Shown here: in pieces, positions 51,288 through 61,196 of the stretch
How the letters are laid out: every line of letters starts with the position of its first letter
How positions within the stretch are numbered: position 1 is the first letter of the stretch
Source of the DNA: an uncultured Porphyromonas sp.
GTDB lineage: Bacteria; Bacteroidota; Bacteroidia; Bacteroidales; Porphyromonadaceae
Direction of reading: 5' to 3'
Assembly (NCBI RefSeq): GCF_938023125.1
Contig: NZ_CALHDW010000002.1
Span: 62,001-126,000, forward strand
DNA: 64,000 bases
Program-made: the position numbers and the translations under genes
Notes under the pieces: model-generated
Told to the model about the DNA's origin: nothing
Database searches by the model: none
The model's input: the letters and a program-made list of their open reading frames with translations, nothing else

Positions 51288-54236
51288 TTATTTCTTTAGT
51301 ACAGTGATGCGTTGAGAGATACGTTGGTTTGCAGTTTCTAGTACTACAATAAATACGCCTTCGCTTAGCTGAGAGAGATCTATACTCTCTTGAGGATTGC
51401 TGATCTGAACGAGGCGAGCTCCGTCCATGCTGTACACACTTAGCTGGGCAACCTCTTGTGCATTCTTTAGATAAAGTGTAGAGTTAGCTCCAAGCTGTGT
51501 GGGGAATACTTCCGGAGTATTTGCATTGATTTCTTCCGTTGCAAGCTCTGCTTCGTAAGAAACCTTCACTTCGTACTTATCGCTAGCCGTACCGGTTGCA
51601 TCTTGGTAGCTTGTGCCTTTTACACCCTTGGCTACTTCTACACCATTCTTCAATACCTTATATTCCTTTACAACAGGGAAGGGTACGGGAGATGCTGCTT
51701 TGGCGAAGCATTCGAAATTTTCTTTCTTTTCTGCTTCGGGAGAAGAAGAGAAAACGACACGGATTGCGTGGTAGGCTTCGGGAGGTGTAGAGCCCTTGTA
51801 ATAATCTTCGGGAACGGGCTGTTGCATCTCATTAACGAGGAGGAAGGCGTCTAGGTAGCGGCGAATTTCGTTTTCGCTATCCTTTACGTAAGCAACCCCA
51901 AGGGGAGCCTCATTGTTGGGAGATCCAACACCAACAAATAGATCTTGCATGGGGTCGAATTGGAAGGGCTTATCAAGAGTTACCGTTAGCCATTCGCCTT
52001 CTTTCCATGTGTCGGGTACATCGAATACTTGCTCGTATAGCTTACCAACATTGGAGTCTTTTATCCTGTTATATACAACGCCATTGCGAATGCAGATGCT
52101 ATATTTCCCCTTTGCTTTTGTATCGGGGATGAGGCGTACGGCATAGATGCAAGGAGCTTTTTCTCCCACAAATTTGTCGCTAGGCATGCGCTGTACCAAT
52201 CTGTATCTATCAGGAGTTCCCCAGCGGCCCTTCATTTCGCACTTCGTACGTGTGTATGTGCCGAACTGCATGTTTTTGGGATAACCAAAGAGGGAGAGCT
52301 CTTGCAAATAAGCGGGAGCTGTCCAAGTCAAGCTAACGCCATTAGAACCATTGTTGGCTACCTTCACAGGTACAGTGTCGATGAGTTTTCCGAGGTACAA
52401 ACCGCGTTCGGCGATATCCGAGTCCCCATAGGTGTAATCCTTACCGTTATTAAACCCATCATCGGGGATGGTAAGGCCGTTGTAGTTATAGCGTACTTGT
52501 ACACCATATACAACACCTCCTTCTCGGTCTGTCCCGTTGAGGGCTTCGGCAGGAGTCTCTGTAAAAGAGAGTTCGTCTGTTTCGGCGATTTCTTTTACCA
52601 ATACTCCATTGCGATATACACGATACTGCAACTTCCACTCTGCGGGGATGTTCGTTTTATCGATGGCTCTCCAAGATACTGTTATCTTATTGTTGTCTGT
52701 AAGCTTAATAGATAGTCCTGTAACGCTTTCGAGGGGCTTTAGGTTTTCCCTCCAAGTCCCTTCGAGTTTTTCTGCCTCACCGTGTGTTTTGGGGTCGAGG
52801 TAGATGTCCATTGAGGATAGAGGATTGCTGGGATCCTTATAGTTATCCCAGTGGCGGCTGAGACGTCCATAATAGTTGGGGTAGTCACCACACTTAGAGC
52901 GCCCTCCCGTGAGGGTCCCTATGACTAAGTGATTCTCATCAAAAATTGAAGAACCCGATGAACCTCCTTCTGTATCCCCTTCGGTGAAGGTTACTAGGAA
53001 GTGGTCTCCCTTTCCGCCCTCAGATCCGAAAACATCCCATGTACTAATCTCCAAGGGTTTGTCAGAAATAGAGATCTTTTTAGCATCTCCAGAAGGATGG
53101 TGGATTCCTACGATTCTACCTTTGGGGCGTGAGGTGATACGATCCCAACCGTTGTAGTAAACTCTATAGTTCTTGGGAACCTTACTATTGGCAAGTAGGA
53201 GCATACCATCGCTCTTGGGTACTGCCTTTCCTTCAATAATAGGAAGGTAGGTCTTTACGGTACAGCCGATAACAGACTTGCCTCGGCTCAACGCTTCTGC
53301 ACCATTGCTGCAAGTTGGCTTTTCATAATTGAATCTGAAAACCCATTTGTCGAGATCTGCTTGCGAGGTTAGAGGTTTGTCATTATCTCCGGTGATACAG
53401 TGTGCTGCCGTAAGGATGTAGGGAGCGAAGTCGAGGTTGGTGTTGTTTAGGAGGTTACCTGAGCAGCAACCCAAAGATACTTTACCATCTTCGGTTTCGT
53501 ACATAACGATTTGTACTACACCGGTTTTTTCGGTTTGCCATTCGGCCCCTTGCTTACAATTAACGCCGATCTGGCAAAGAGGGTCGCTATTGTCTTCTCC
53601 GGGGTCGAAGAACTTCTTTGTGAGAGAGCCTAGACCTACATGAGAGTAGACAATGTGACCTATACCATCGATCAATAGAGAAGGCATTTCATTTCTTCTG
53701 CCCGGTACGTACTCAAGGATTAGTTCATTACCCTTGAGAGGCTCTGTTGAGAAGACACCGTGTTTGGGGTGTGTTTCGTTGGTGTAAGCTCCAAGAAGGG
53801 CACTTCTATTTGCGTTGTATATAAAAAGTTTCCCTCCGTCGTTGGGGATGAAGAAGTCTTTGTAGGTAATAGAGAGTGCTTTAGCTCCCGGAGAAGAGAT
53901 AGCTAGGCGATACACCTCTTTACCATATTCTAGTGTGGTTCGTTTAGCCTCTTTGGCGAAGTCGATAGAGGTTTCTACTACCTGGCCTACGCGTAGAGGT
54001 TTAAAGTGAATGGCATTCTTGTTCCATTCGTTCAAGGTTTTTAGGTCTTGTGCGTTAAAGTCGGGGGTTACTCGCACAATGTTGATGGCCTCAGCACCAC
54101 GGAGCTCAGACTTAGCAGCTGTAAAGCTTGGTGGCAGTCCTCCAAAAGACTCTTGAGCTTGTGCTTCATAAGCTTGCACTCCGAAGAAAGGAGCAGCTAC
54201 TGCAAGCAGTAAGGCCTTTTTGCAATTGATTTTCAT
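51288..54236 (-). CDS. Secreted trypsin-like lysyl endopeptidase (PepK-like), T9SS cargo
   Basis: 982 residues. Signal peptide to AQAQ (about 28), a prodomain (to about 215), and a chymotrypsin-fold protease (about 225-465) with the His in ILTAAHC (His279), Asp in SDGMLLLAN (Asp343) and Ser in EGGSSGSSIF (about Ser427). These match the lysyl endopeptidase family, including P. gingivalis PepK. After it come two fibronectin-III-like modules with a jelly-roll-like insert, then the T9SS sorting domain ending QRISQRITVLKK. Cleavage after Lys is predicted by family, not shown. Hairpins flank the gene on both sides. Confidence 0.9.
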   Translation of the reverse strand: MKINCKKALLLAVAAPFFGVQAYEAQAQESFGGLPPSFTAAKSELRGAEAINIVRVTPDFNAQDLKTLNEWNKNAIHFKPLRVGQVVETSIDFAKEAKRTTLEYGKEVYRLAISSPGAKALSITYKDFFIPNDGGKLFIYNANRSALLGAYTNETHPKHGVFSTEPLKGNELILEYVPGRRNEMPSLLIDGIGHIVYSHVGLGSLTKKFFDPGEDNSDPLCQIGVNCKQGAEWQTEKTGVVQIVMYETEDGKVSLGCCSGNLLNNTNLDFAPYILTAAHCITGDNDKPLTSQADLDKWVFRFNYEKPTCSNGAEALSRGKSVIGCTVKTYLPIIEGKAVPKSDGMLLLANSKVPKNYRVYYNGWDRITSRPKGRIVGIHHPSGDAKKISISDKPLEISTWDVFGSEGGKGDHFLVTFTEGDTEGGSSGSSIFDENHLVIGTLTGGRSKCGDYPNYYGRLSRHWDNYKDPSNPLSSMDIYLDPKTHGEAEKLEGTWRENLKPLESVTGLSIKLTDNNKITVSWRAIDKTNIPAEWKLQYRVYRNGVLVKEIAETDELSFTETPAEALNGTDREGGVVYGVQVRYNYNGLTIPDDGFNNGKDYTYGDSDIAERGLYLGKLIDTVPVKVANNGSNGVSLTWTAPAYLQELSLFGYPKNMQFGTYTRTKCEMKGRWGTPDRYRLVQRMPSDKFVGEKAPCIYAVRLIPDTKAKGKYSICIRNGVVYNRIKDSNVGKLYEQVFDVPDTWKEGEWLTVTLDKPFQFDPMQDLFVGVGSPNNEAPLGVAYVKDSENEIRRYLDAFLLVNEMQQPVPEDYYKGSTPPEAYHAIRVVFSSSPEAEKKENFECFAKAASPVPFPVVKEYKVLKNGVEVAKGVKGTSYQDATGTASDKYEVKVSYEAELATEEINANTPEVFPTQLGANSTLYLKNAQEVAQLSVYSMDGARLVQISNPQESIDLSQLSEGVFIVVLETANQRISQRITVLKK

Positions 54237-54281
54237 TATGATTTGTTATAATCTATATGTCTTAATCCTTTACAGAAGAGA

Positions 54282-54329
54282 GAGGGAGAAGCTGTGTCAT
54301 CTTTTGTATGACAAGGTAGCTTCTCCCTC
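54282..54329 (-). terminator. Terminator between the LRR gene and the protease gene
   Basis: A perfect 12-bp stem (GAGGGAGAAGCT with AGCTTCTCCCTC) with an inner GTCAT/ATGAC stem, downstream of the stop at 54353. The following T content is modest, so readthrough is possible. Confidence 0.78.
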
Positions 54330-54352
54330 ATAAAGACTAATTAAAACTATGC

Positions 54353-56662
54353 TTAGTGACGAACAATGAGACGCTTAGAAACATTGCCTACCAATACAAC
54401 ATAGATACCTTCTGCAAGTCCGTCTACATTGAGAGCTGCTCTACCAGAGGGGTCTGCAACAGAAGAGAGAACACGTACTCCGTCTAATGTGTATAGATCG
54501 ATAGTAGCTTCCTTAGAAGCACCTTCAACAAAGACTTCTGCTCTTGCAGGGTTGGGGTAGAGTACAACATTTACATCGTCTCTAACTACTTGCTTGGTGA
54601 AAGTACTGTTCCAAGTCTCTCCTTCATAGGGATCCTTAGTGTCGAGGAGCCATTCGAATTTAGCAACAACTTCAGTGTCTTTGTCGAGGACAAATTCTTT
54701 GGTACCCTTAATATTTATACCATTTGCCTTCAAAGATTGGAGTTCTCTTTCGCCATCTGTTTCATTGGGGTCAATGGTAGCAATAACTTCAACCTTCAAG
54801 CCCTTAGGAAGTCTTTCGAGATCCTGATTGAGTCTTTCACCTCTGAGCTTGAGGATACCATGACCTTCACGCTTTAGTGTTACCTTGCAGATATCGTTGG
54901 TGAATGAAGCAACTACTTCACCATCTTTAGACACCCAGAAGGTTGAGTTTGTAAAGAGATTTTCGGCAGCCGCACCTTCTTCAGAAGGCTTAAATGCGAG
55001 AGTCTTTAGACCATAACCAGCATCAGGAGTAATTGTTACATCTACTCTTGTGTCTGTGTAGGCCTGTATAGAAGTAGCCTCTTGGTTGTTGAGTTTGATA
55101 GAACCGCCATTGCCTTCTGTGCGGCACTTGATCGTGCGAAGCATAGCTCCCGGGTAGTTAGCCCAAGTACGGTGGTCGAGGATATTCCAATTCTTGTCCT
55201 TAGCAGTCTTTACATCGTCTGCGGTACAGAGGTTCATTTCTTTGGGATCTCGAGTCTGTACTGCATAAAGAGAGCCTGCACTGAACGAATCTTTCTTATC
55301 CACTAGAGAAGCAACAAGCTTCTTCATATTCTCTCCTTGAATGTTGTTTTTGTAGACATTGACTTCGGAGAGTTGATCCAAGCCTGTAAGATCCAAAGCA
55401 GTGAGCTTATTATTGCCCAACTCGATGCTTTCTAGAGATTTACAAGCAGAGAGATCGATAGAGGTAAGTTGGTTGTCGTTGAGGAAGAGGTATTGGTGAG
55501 AAGCAAGAAGTTTGATAGAAGAGAGTTTGTTCTCGCTAGCATAAACATTTTCAAGGTCGCCATCGCAAGCCGTGAGGTCTAGTGAGGTGAGCTCATTCTT
55601 CTGAATACCAAGAGTAGACAATGCAGGACATCCGGTAACCTTGAAAGAGGTTAGCTTGTTGTTTTCGATTGTGAACTTATTAAGATTATCAAGACCCTTC
55701 AATTCGAATTCTCCTGTAAACTTATTGCTTCCTAGACCCACTTCGCTAAGAGACCCGGCACACTTGGAGAAATCTACAGCGGTAAGTCTGTTGTTTTCCA
55801 GGTTTACTTCGCTGAGTTCTGGGAGGTTTTCCAACTTTATTGTAGAGATTCTATTCCCATAGAGGTTTAGCTCTCTAAGTGCAGGAAGGTCAACTGCGGT
55901 AAAGCTTGTAAGTCTTGAGTCTTGAGGCTTGTTCTTGATCGAAACTACTTCAAGCTTGGGGCAGTTAGAGAAGGTTACTGCATCGATAGGGTTATACGAA
56001 AGTACAACACTCTCTAGAGATGTCAGGTCCTTGAGATCAATCTTTGAGATACCATTGTTGTTAAGGTCGAGCTCTTTGAGATTCTTCAAACCTGTAAGAT
56101 CAAGATCTCTAAGCGAACTTAGAGTTAGAGAGAGTCTGCGAAGATTTGTAGCAGCAGCAAGATTGATCTTGACCAACTTACTCCCATTACATTGGATCTG
56201 CTTCAAGCTTGTACACCCTGTAAGATTAATTTCTCGTATTTCAGTAGCAGAGGCGCCTAGGTATTCGAGAGACTTCATCCCGGTAAGGTCGAGTACCCCC
56301 ATCTTATTGGTTTCTACAATAAGCTCTTGTAGATTAACGGGGTTTTCGAACGTAATAGAGTCAATAGCAGAGAGGTTACAGTCGAACTTTACGACGGGAC
56401 CGGTAATGGTGATCCAGTTCTTTGATACCTTCCAAGCTTCGCCTCCATCGGGTAGCTTTACGAGTTCACACCCATCAATTTGTACACCGCTTTCTCCAAC
56501 TTTAGGAGTCATGACGAGGTTGATCTTCTCGTCACTGTTCGGCTTAACTTGGGTTCTGAACTTGATAACTTGCTGTTTCTGCTCTTGCGCATTAGCATGG
56601 TTAGGCAAAAGCGCCCCCACGAATGCTAGCAACGAAATTAGCGTAACAATTCTAAGTTTCAT
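54353..56662 (-). CDS. Secreted leucine-rich-repeat protein, T9SS cargo
   Basis: 769 residues. Signal peptide to NANA (about 25). Residues about 85-450 are LRRs of 20-23 residues, LTSLDLTACDGDLENVYASE-like, in the InlA/internalin style. Then come InlB-type B-repeats (about 500-660) and the T9SS domain with YPNPARAEVFVEG, ending RLIVRH. Probably surface-attached and binding; ligand unknown. It starts 41 nt after the next upstream gene (56704-58443) and likely shares its transcript. Confidence 0.87.
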   Translation of the reverse strand: MKLRIVTLISLLAFVGALLPNHANAQEQKQQVIKFRTQVKPNSDEKINLVMTPKVGESGVQIDGCELVKLPDGGEAWKVSKNWITITGPVVKFDCNLSAIDSITFENPVNLQELIVETNKMGVLDLTGMKSLEYLGASATEIREINLTGCTSLKQIQCNGSKLVKINLAAATNLRRLSLTLSSLRDLDLTGLKNLKELDLNNNGISKIDLKDLTSLESVVLSYNPIDAVTFSNCPKLEVVSIKNKPQDSRLTSFTAVDLPALRELNLYGNRISTIKLENLPELSEVNLENNRLTAVDFSKCAGSLSEVGLGSNKFTGEFELKGLDNLNKFTIENNKLTSFKVTGCPALSTLGIQKNELTSLDLTACDGDLENVYASENKLSSIKLLASHQYLFLNDNQLTSIDLSACKSLESIELGNNKLTALDLTGLDQLSEVNVYKNNIQGENMKKLVASLVDKKDSFSAGSLYAVQTRDPKEMNLCTADDVKTAKDKNWNILDHRTWANYPGAMLRTIKCRTEGNGGSIKLNNQEATSIQAYTDTRVDVTITPDAGYGLKTLAFKPSEEGAAAENLFTNSTFWVSKDGEVVASFTNDICKVTLKREGHGILKLRGERLNQDLERLPKGLKVEVIATIDPNETDGERELQSLKANGINIKGTKEFVLDKDTEVVAKFEWLLDTKDPYEGETWNSTFTKQVVRDDVNVVLYPNPARAEVFVEGASKEATIDLYTLDGVRVLSSVADPSGRAALNVDGLAEGIYVVLVGNVSKRLIVRH

Positions 56663-56703
56663 AGCTTTTGTTAATTATGAGAATGATGTTCTATAACCAA
56701 TAC

Positions 56704-58443
56704 TTAGGGGATGTAGACCTTCTGAGTCTTTCCGTTGGAAGAAACCAAATAGATACCCGTAGACAACTCTACACTGAAGGCTGTTTCGTTGGTGCTATGT
56801 ACCAAATAGCCGTTGATAGAGTAGAGGTTTACTTGGTTGGCTTCGGGGTTTTCGATGCGAAGAACACCGGCTGAAGGCATCAAAACAAGGCTTTCGCTTG
56901 CGACTTCTTCTACGCTCTGGCCTTCAAGTTTTATGATCTGACGGAACTTCTTCCATGCAGAGGCCTTCTTGTATTCAGAGAGGCTTGCCTCGGGAACTTG
57001 CAATTGTGCGCCCTTAACGAGATCTTCATCGAGTTCTATAGACTTACCTTCAATGTCTTGTACTTTAGGGGGTACCTCTGCATAGATACGGATGATACCT
57101 TTACCCTTTGTCGCAAGAGCGGGGCATGTTGCGAATACGAAATCCCCAAGGGTCTTGCACCCCTTGCCGATCTCTACATAATTGAGTCTTTGGCAATCTT
57201 GGAATGCACCTGCAGCAATCGTTTCAACTGCATCGGGTACTTTTATAGAATAGAGGTTGCTACCACTAAAGGCAAATGCGCCAATAGATTTTAGGCTGCT
57301 GGGGAGTATAACTTCACGAGGACCTCTACCTCTATAATCTTCTTCCATATGGCTGTTCTCGAAGAGTACGAGCATAGCCTTATCTCCGATGTGTTCGATA
57401 CCTTCGGGGATTGTAATCGGCTCTCTCTTTTCTGTGTAGAGGATAGAAACAGCTGTGTGAGTCTGCTTGTTGGCAAGAAGTCTGCCATTCATAAGCACTT
57501 CGAAGGTGGGGTTGCCTGCAGCTACTTCAAACTTTTCGCAGCTTTCGAGAAGGCAGAATGCAGAACCATCTGCAATCTTCTCTACAGAAGCAGGGATCTT
57601 TACAGACTTCAAGCTTCTACAGAGATAAAATGCTGTTGATTCGATCTCTTTGAGCCCTTCGTTCATGGTAATATCTGTGATGTACTCACAATACTCAAAT
57701 GCTCCTTCAGCAATTTTCTTCACTGTAGAGGGGAGAATAACTTCCTTTACATTGTTTCTGTACGAAGGATATTTGATAACAGTGGACTCGTCCTTGGTAT
57801 ACAGAGCTCCATCTCTATTTGAGAAGGCAGTGTTCCCTTCGGCTATCGTTATCTCTTTGACATCCCAGCAGCCGGAGAAGGCGCCTGTCCCGACTTGGGT
57901 AAGCCCCTTACCAAGTTTGATAGTGCTGAGTTTGATAGCTTCTTTGAAGCACTTGTCACCAATTTCTTCCGTTGCATCAGGAATTTCTATCGACTTAATA
58001 GAAGACCCCCAGAATGCGCTCTGTCCAATATATTTAATGGTCTTAGGAAGTTTGACGCTTGTCAAATTGAACATATTCGCAAAAGCGACACGTCCGATAG
58101 CCACTACTGTATAGGTGTTACCGCCATAAGAAATAGTCTCGGGTACCACCATGTCGTATTGGTACACGTTGTCTATACCACTATATGGAGCTACACCTAC
58201 AGTCTTGTCAGCTTCGCTGATAACGTAGTAGAACAACTTGTCTACCTGGAACTTCTTTGAGTAGTCAGGCTTTTTCCAAGAATCGTCAAATGTTGTGCTC
58301 CGGGTGGTACTATAAGTAACCTTGTCTCCGGTGCTAACTCCTATTTGAGAAGCCGCTGGTGCCACGGTGTTCCCAAACGAATTTGTCGCTACTGCCGACA
58401 TTAGAGAAGCAATAGCAACAGAAATGAGAGTAGATCTTTTCAT
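56704..58443 (-). CDS. BspA-like leucine-rich-repeat protein, T9SS cargo
   Basis: 579 residues. Signal peptide (about 1-22), a spacer, then LRR_5 repeats of the Treponema/BspA type from about 105 to 480, for example LPKTIKYIGQSAFWGSSIKSIEIPD-like units with the repeating IG-x-x-AF pattern. The C-terminal part (about 505-579) holds VNLYSINGYLVHSTNETAFSV and GIYLVSS, a short T9SS sorting domain. It leads a minus-strand pair with the LRR gene 41 nt downstream and has its own consensus promoter at 58535-58564. Confidence 0.86.
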   Translation of the reverse strand: MKRSTLISVAIASLMSAVATNSFGNTVAPAASQIGVSTGDKVTYSTTRSTTFDDSWKKPDYSKKFQVDKLFYYVISEADKTVGVAPYSGIDNVYQYDMVVPETISYGGNTYTVVAIGRVAFANMFNLTSVKLPKTIKYIGQSAFWGSSIKSIEIPDATEEIGDKCFKEAIKLSTIKLGKGLTQVGTGAFSGCWDVKEITIAEGNTAFSNRDGALYTKDESTVIKYPSYRNNVKEVILPSTVKKIAEGAFEYCEYITDITMNEGLKEIESTAFYLCRSLKSVKIPASVEKIADGSAFCLLESCEKFEVAAGNPTFEVLMNGRLLANKQTHTAVSILYTEKREPITIPEGIEHIGDKAMLVLFENSHMEEDYRGRGPREVILPSSLKSIGAFAFSGSNLYSIKVPDAVETIAAGAFQDCQRLNYVEIGKGCKTLGDFVFATCPALATKGKGIIRIYAEVPPKVQDIEGKSIELDEDLVKGAQLQVPEASLSEYKKASAWKKFRQIIKLEGQSVEEVASESLVLMPSAGVLRIENPEANQVNLYSINGYLVHSTNETAFSVELSTGIYLVSSNGKTQKVYIP

Positions 58444-58534
58444 TTTTCTGTTTTAATGTTTAATTATTGCGGTTTTATATCATATAGCATTTGCGAGACG
58501 TTTCTCGGCTACTATTTCTATGATCTCTCACGTG

Positions 58535-58564
58535 CGAAGGTAAGCACTTTTTCTAGAATAGCAA
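58535..58564 (-). promoter_or_regulatory. Promoter of the BspA-like gene
   Basis: TTTG (58565-58562) then 19 nt then TACCTTCG (58542-58535), one base from the TAnnTTTG consensus. Leader of about 85 nt. Confidence 0.6.
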
Positions 58565-59146
58565 ACTTTTCACCCCTTTTCGAGGCTATTTTTTGGGAGA
58601 ATTAGGCGAGAAAAAGCAGGCTTGTTTTATTCCGTGCTATTCTTCGAGAGTATGGTACGGTTACGTGTTTCTATGGGCTGGGTTTCCTCTCTCGAAAGTT
58701 AGATATACTCTCAGTTACAGCCTTTTTGAGAGCTACTTTTAGTGTTTATATATCCTAAAATATATTGCTATTCCGATTGCGTTTAGAGCGATTTTTCCTC
58801 GATGGATTTAGTTTTTTTATCTCTAATGATCTTCTTGAGAATGTCACTTTTTTCGACTTTCTAGAGGGCTTCTCTTGCGGATTAGAGGAGGGATAATTTG
58901 CTGCTTTGTGGTCGCAATTTCTTATCTCTCGAGTTGCTAACCTCTATTTCAGAAACTCTTTTGTTGATATCTGGTGATAAATGGATGTATTGTGGATGGG
59001 GTAATAATATGATATTATCTTCTGATTTTGCTTTTTTTAAGCCATTGAGGATTGAGACCCTAGATAAGCATTTCTTAAAATCTGTTTTAATGTTTTGTCC
59101 GGGCCTATCTATTCTTGAGGAAAATAGAAAGCTATCCCTCTCCACA

Positions 59147-59193
59147 GAAAAAGAGTCTGCCTTGTAATCGTTATGGGGTAGGCTCTTTTTGTT
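59147..59193 (-). terminator. galE terminator
   Basis: Imperfect stem AAAAAGAGTCTGCC/GGGTAGGCTCTTTTT with T runs on both strands. Confidence 0.75.
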
Positions 59194-59272
59194 TTCGCCT
59201 GAGGGGGCTCTCAGCTTCTAGCCCTCACCTCTCTATCTTGTGTCGAGTAGATATGGGAGAATGGGGAACTCC

Positions 59273-60298
59273 TTACTCTCGCTTAGCGAGAGAGCATTGC
59301 CAATCCCAAGCAGAACGTAGAGTTTCCTCTAAACTCTTTTCTGCATGCCACCCGAGTACCTCGTTAGACTTTGTAGCTTCCGCCCAAATGGCTTCGATAT
59401 CGCCTTCTCGTCTATCCACATACCGATGAGGAACCTTTACGCCTGTGGCGGTCTCAAATTTTTCTATGAGTTCGATTACACTTACCCCTCTGCCGGTTCC
59501 GATATTGAAAACATCAAGCTGAGGGGCGTCCTTCGCTTGTAGCATTCTGTCTAGAGCTGCGATGTGAGCTTTTGCTAGGTCAACAACATTGATGTAGTCG
59601 CGAATGCAGCTGCCATCGGGGGTATTATAGTCAGTGCCAAATACACTGAGTACTTCACGGATGCCTGCCGCCGTTTGCGTTAGATAGGGAATAAGATTTT
59701 GAGGAACTCCGTTGGGTTCTTCCCCGATAAGAGCTGAGGGATGGGCTCCGATTGGGTTAAAGTAACGTAGCAAGGTAGCTCGAAAATCTGCTCCTGATAG
59801 GATGGTATCCCGAATAATTTCTTCGTTAATCTGCTTGGTATTTCCATAAGGAGAAGTTGCAGGAAGGATAGGGGCATCTTCGCTTACGGGGAGCACATCG
59901 GGCTGCCCATACACCGTGCAACTCGAAGAAAAAACAAGAGCTTTGGTTGCAAACTCTTGCATGCACTCTAGCAGGGTGATGAGCGAGAGGATATTATTGC
60001 GGTAGTAGAGGAGGGGTTTTTGTACAGACTCCCCTACAGCCTTGCTCGCTGCAAAGTGGATAACGGCATCTATGGGGTGCTCCCTAAAGACTTGGCGCAA
60101 GGCCCCTTGGTCGCAGCAGTCAATGGCATAAAACTCGGGGCGTTTGCCCGTGATGGCTTCGATCCCATCGAGCACCTCACGACGGGAGTTGCTTAGGTTG
60201 TCTACTACTACTACCTTGTAGCCTGCCAAGATCAGTTCTACCGTTGTATGGGAGCCAATATAGCCTGTTCCTCCCGTTACGAGAATGGTTCCTTTCAT
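59273..60298 (-). CDS. galE: UDP-glucose 4-epimerase
   Basis: 341 residues. It interconverts UDP-glucose and UDP-galactose for surface polysaccharide. VTGGTGYIGSHTTVEL at the N-terminus binds NAD; SSSCTVYGQP and the YGNTK segment supply the Ser, Tyr and Lys of the SDR active site; RDYINVVDLAKAH is present. It overlaps engB by 4 nt (ATGA). Confidence 0.96.
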   Translation of the reverse strand: MKGTILVTGGTGYIGSHTTVELILAGYKVVVVDNLSNSRREVLDGIEAITGKRPEFYAIDCCDQGALRQVFREHPIDAVIHFAASKAVGESVQKPLLYYRNNILSLITLLECMQEFATKALVFSSSCTVYGQPDVLPVSEDAPILPATSPYGNTKQINEEIIRDTILSGADFRATLLRYFNPIGAHPSALIGEEPNGVPQNLIPYLTQTAAGIREVLSVFGTDYNTPDGSCIRDYINVVDLAKAHIAALDRMLQAKDAPQLDVFNIGTGRGVSVIELIEKFETATGVKVPHRYVDRREGDIEAIWAEATKSNEVLGWHAEKSLEETLRSAWDWQCSLAKRE

Positions 60299-60891
60299 AG
60301 TGACTGATTAATAGTGTCGATGTATTGTAGCAATTCGTCTCTCCCTGCCGCTTTCTCTGATGAGGTATAAAAGAAGGGGGGCAGTTCGTCCCACTCTTCC
60401 GACAAGGTCTCTTGGTATCGCTTTATAGACTCTTGCAATTTTGGGCGAGAGAGCTTATCAATTTTTGTCATGACAATAGAGAGAGGTACCCCGGCTTCAC
60501 CCATCTGCTGGATAAACTCTAGGTCTATTTTTTGTGGTTCCAGACGGCTATCAACGAGTATAAATAGGTTGATAAGCTGCTTACGTCCCAAAATATATCC
60601 CTCAATCATACGGCGAAAGGTAAGGCGTTGCTCCTTATTGCGAGCGGCATAACCATAGCCCGGGAGGTCTACAAGGTGCCAATCTTTGTTGATTAAGAAG
60701 TGGTTGATGAGTTGGGTTTTGCCTGGTTTGGAACTTGTCATGGCCAACTTGGCATGCCCTGTAAGCATATTGATAAGGGAAGATTTACCCACATTGGAGC
60801 GTCCAATGAAGGCATATTCCGGCAGTTTACTCTCGGGGCATTGATCCAGTTGAGCGCTACTTTTGACAAATTCGGCAGTCTTTATGATCAT
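60295..60891 (-). CDS. engB: Ribosome biogenesis GTPase EngB/YsxC
   Basis: 198 residues from MIIKTAEFVKSSAQ; the open frame to 60960 is not needed. G1 is GRSNVGKSS, G3 is DLPGYG, G4 is TKID. The Ala/Asn region YGYAARNKEQ follows G3 as in EngB. It assists 50S assembly. The -7 element is at 60958-60965. Confidence 0.97.
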   Translation of the reverse strand: MIIKTAEFVKSSAQLDQCPESKLPEYAFIGRSNVGKSSLINMLTGHAKLAMTSSKPGKTQLINHFLINKDWHLVDLPGYGYAARNKEQRLTFRRMIEGYILGRKQLINLFILVDSRLEPQKIDLEFIQQMGEAGVPLSIVMTKIDKLSRPKLQESIKRYQETLSEEWDELPPFFYTSSEKAAGRDELLQYIDTINQSL

Positions 60892-60957
60892 GAGTCTCAG
60901 CAATTGTGTTTGTTGGGTGACGCAATAAATACCCGTCCTTTTGGGCTGGGGCTCCCA

Positions 60958-60965
60958 CAAAGGTA
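60958..60965 (-). promoter_or_regulatory. engB-galE promoter, -7 element
   Basis: TACCTTTG on the minus strand. With transcription starting near 60950 the leader is about 60 nt. Confidence 0.55.
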
Positions 60966-61064
60966 GTCTCTTTCTACTAATTTATTGCCTCCTCTTCTAT
61001 AAGTGCCTAGGAAGTGGGAAGAGCATTCCTAGTCGCTTGATGAAAGGCTGGTAACCAACAGAAA

Positions 61065-61100
61065 CAAAAAAGGGAGCTACACCATAGAAAGTGTGCTCCC
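61065..61100 (-). terminator. Terminator after the threonine dehydrogenase gene
   Basis: GGGAGCACAC-type stem (GGGAGCTACAC with GTGTGCTCCC) followed on the minus strand by seven T. Confidence 0.82.
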
Positions 61101-61114
61101 CTAATAGTGGACCC

Positions 61115-61178
61115 GAATCTGGGTAGATTTCTATCAGAATCTAGCTAGTTTTTCGCTAGAATCTGGGTGGATTTCTAT
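61115..61178. repeat. Two 20-bp direct repeats next to the threonine dehydrogenase stop
   Basis: GAATCTGGGTAGATTTCTAT at 61115-61134 and the same with one change (A to G) at 61159-61178. A third, weaker match (GATTCTGGG) lies at 61181. Between the copies sits a small AGCTAG/CTAG stem. Its GAAATTATTT end also occurs after prfB. Confidence 0.75.
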
Positions 61179-61196
61179 GGGATTCTGGGCAAGAAA

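Larger units (their letters stand above)
58444..59272. other. 829-bp gap between the BspA-like gene and galE
   Basis: Contains the BspA-like promoter (58535-58564) and, at 59147-59193, the galE terminator. The rest is AT-rich. Two overlapping open frames of under 90 codons (58882-59145 minus, 58898-59167 plus) have no start support, family similarity or composition unlike noncoding DNA, so I call neither a gene. A small RNA here cannot be excluded. Confidence 0.5.

Noticed and set aside
58898..59167. 89-codon plus-strand frame, with an 87-codon frame opposite
   Set aside because: No family similarity, no promoter or start support, and it ends within the galE terminator; typical of chance frames in AT-rich DNA.
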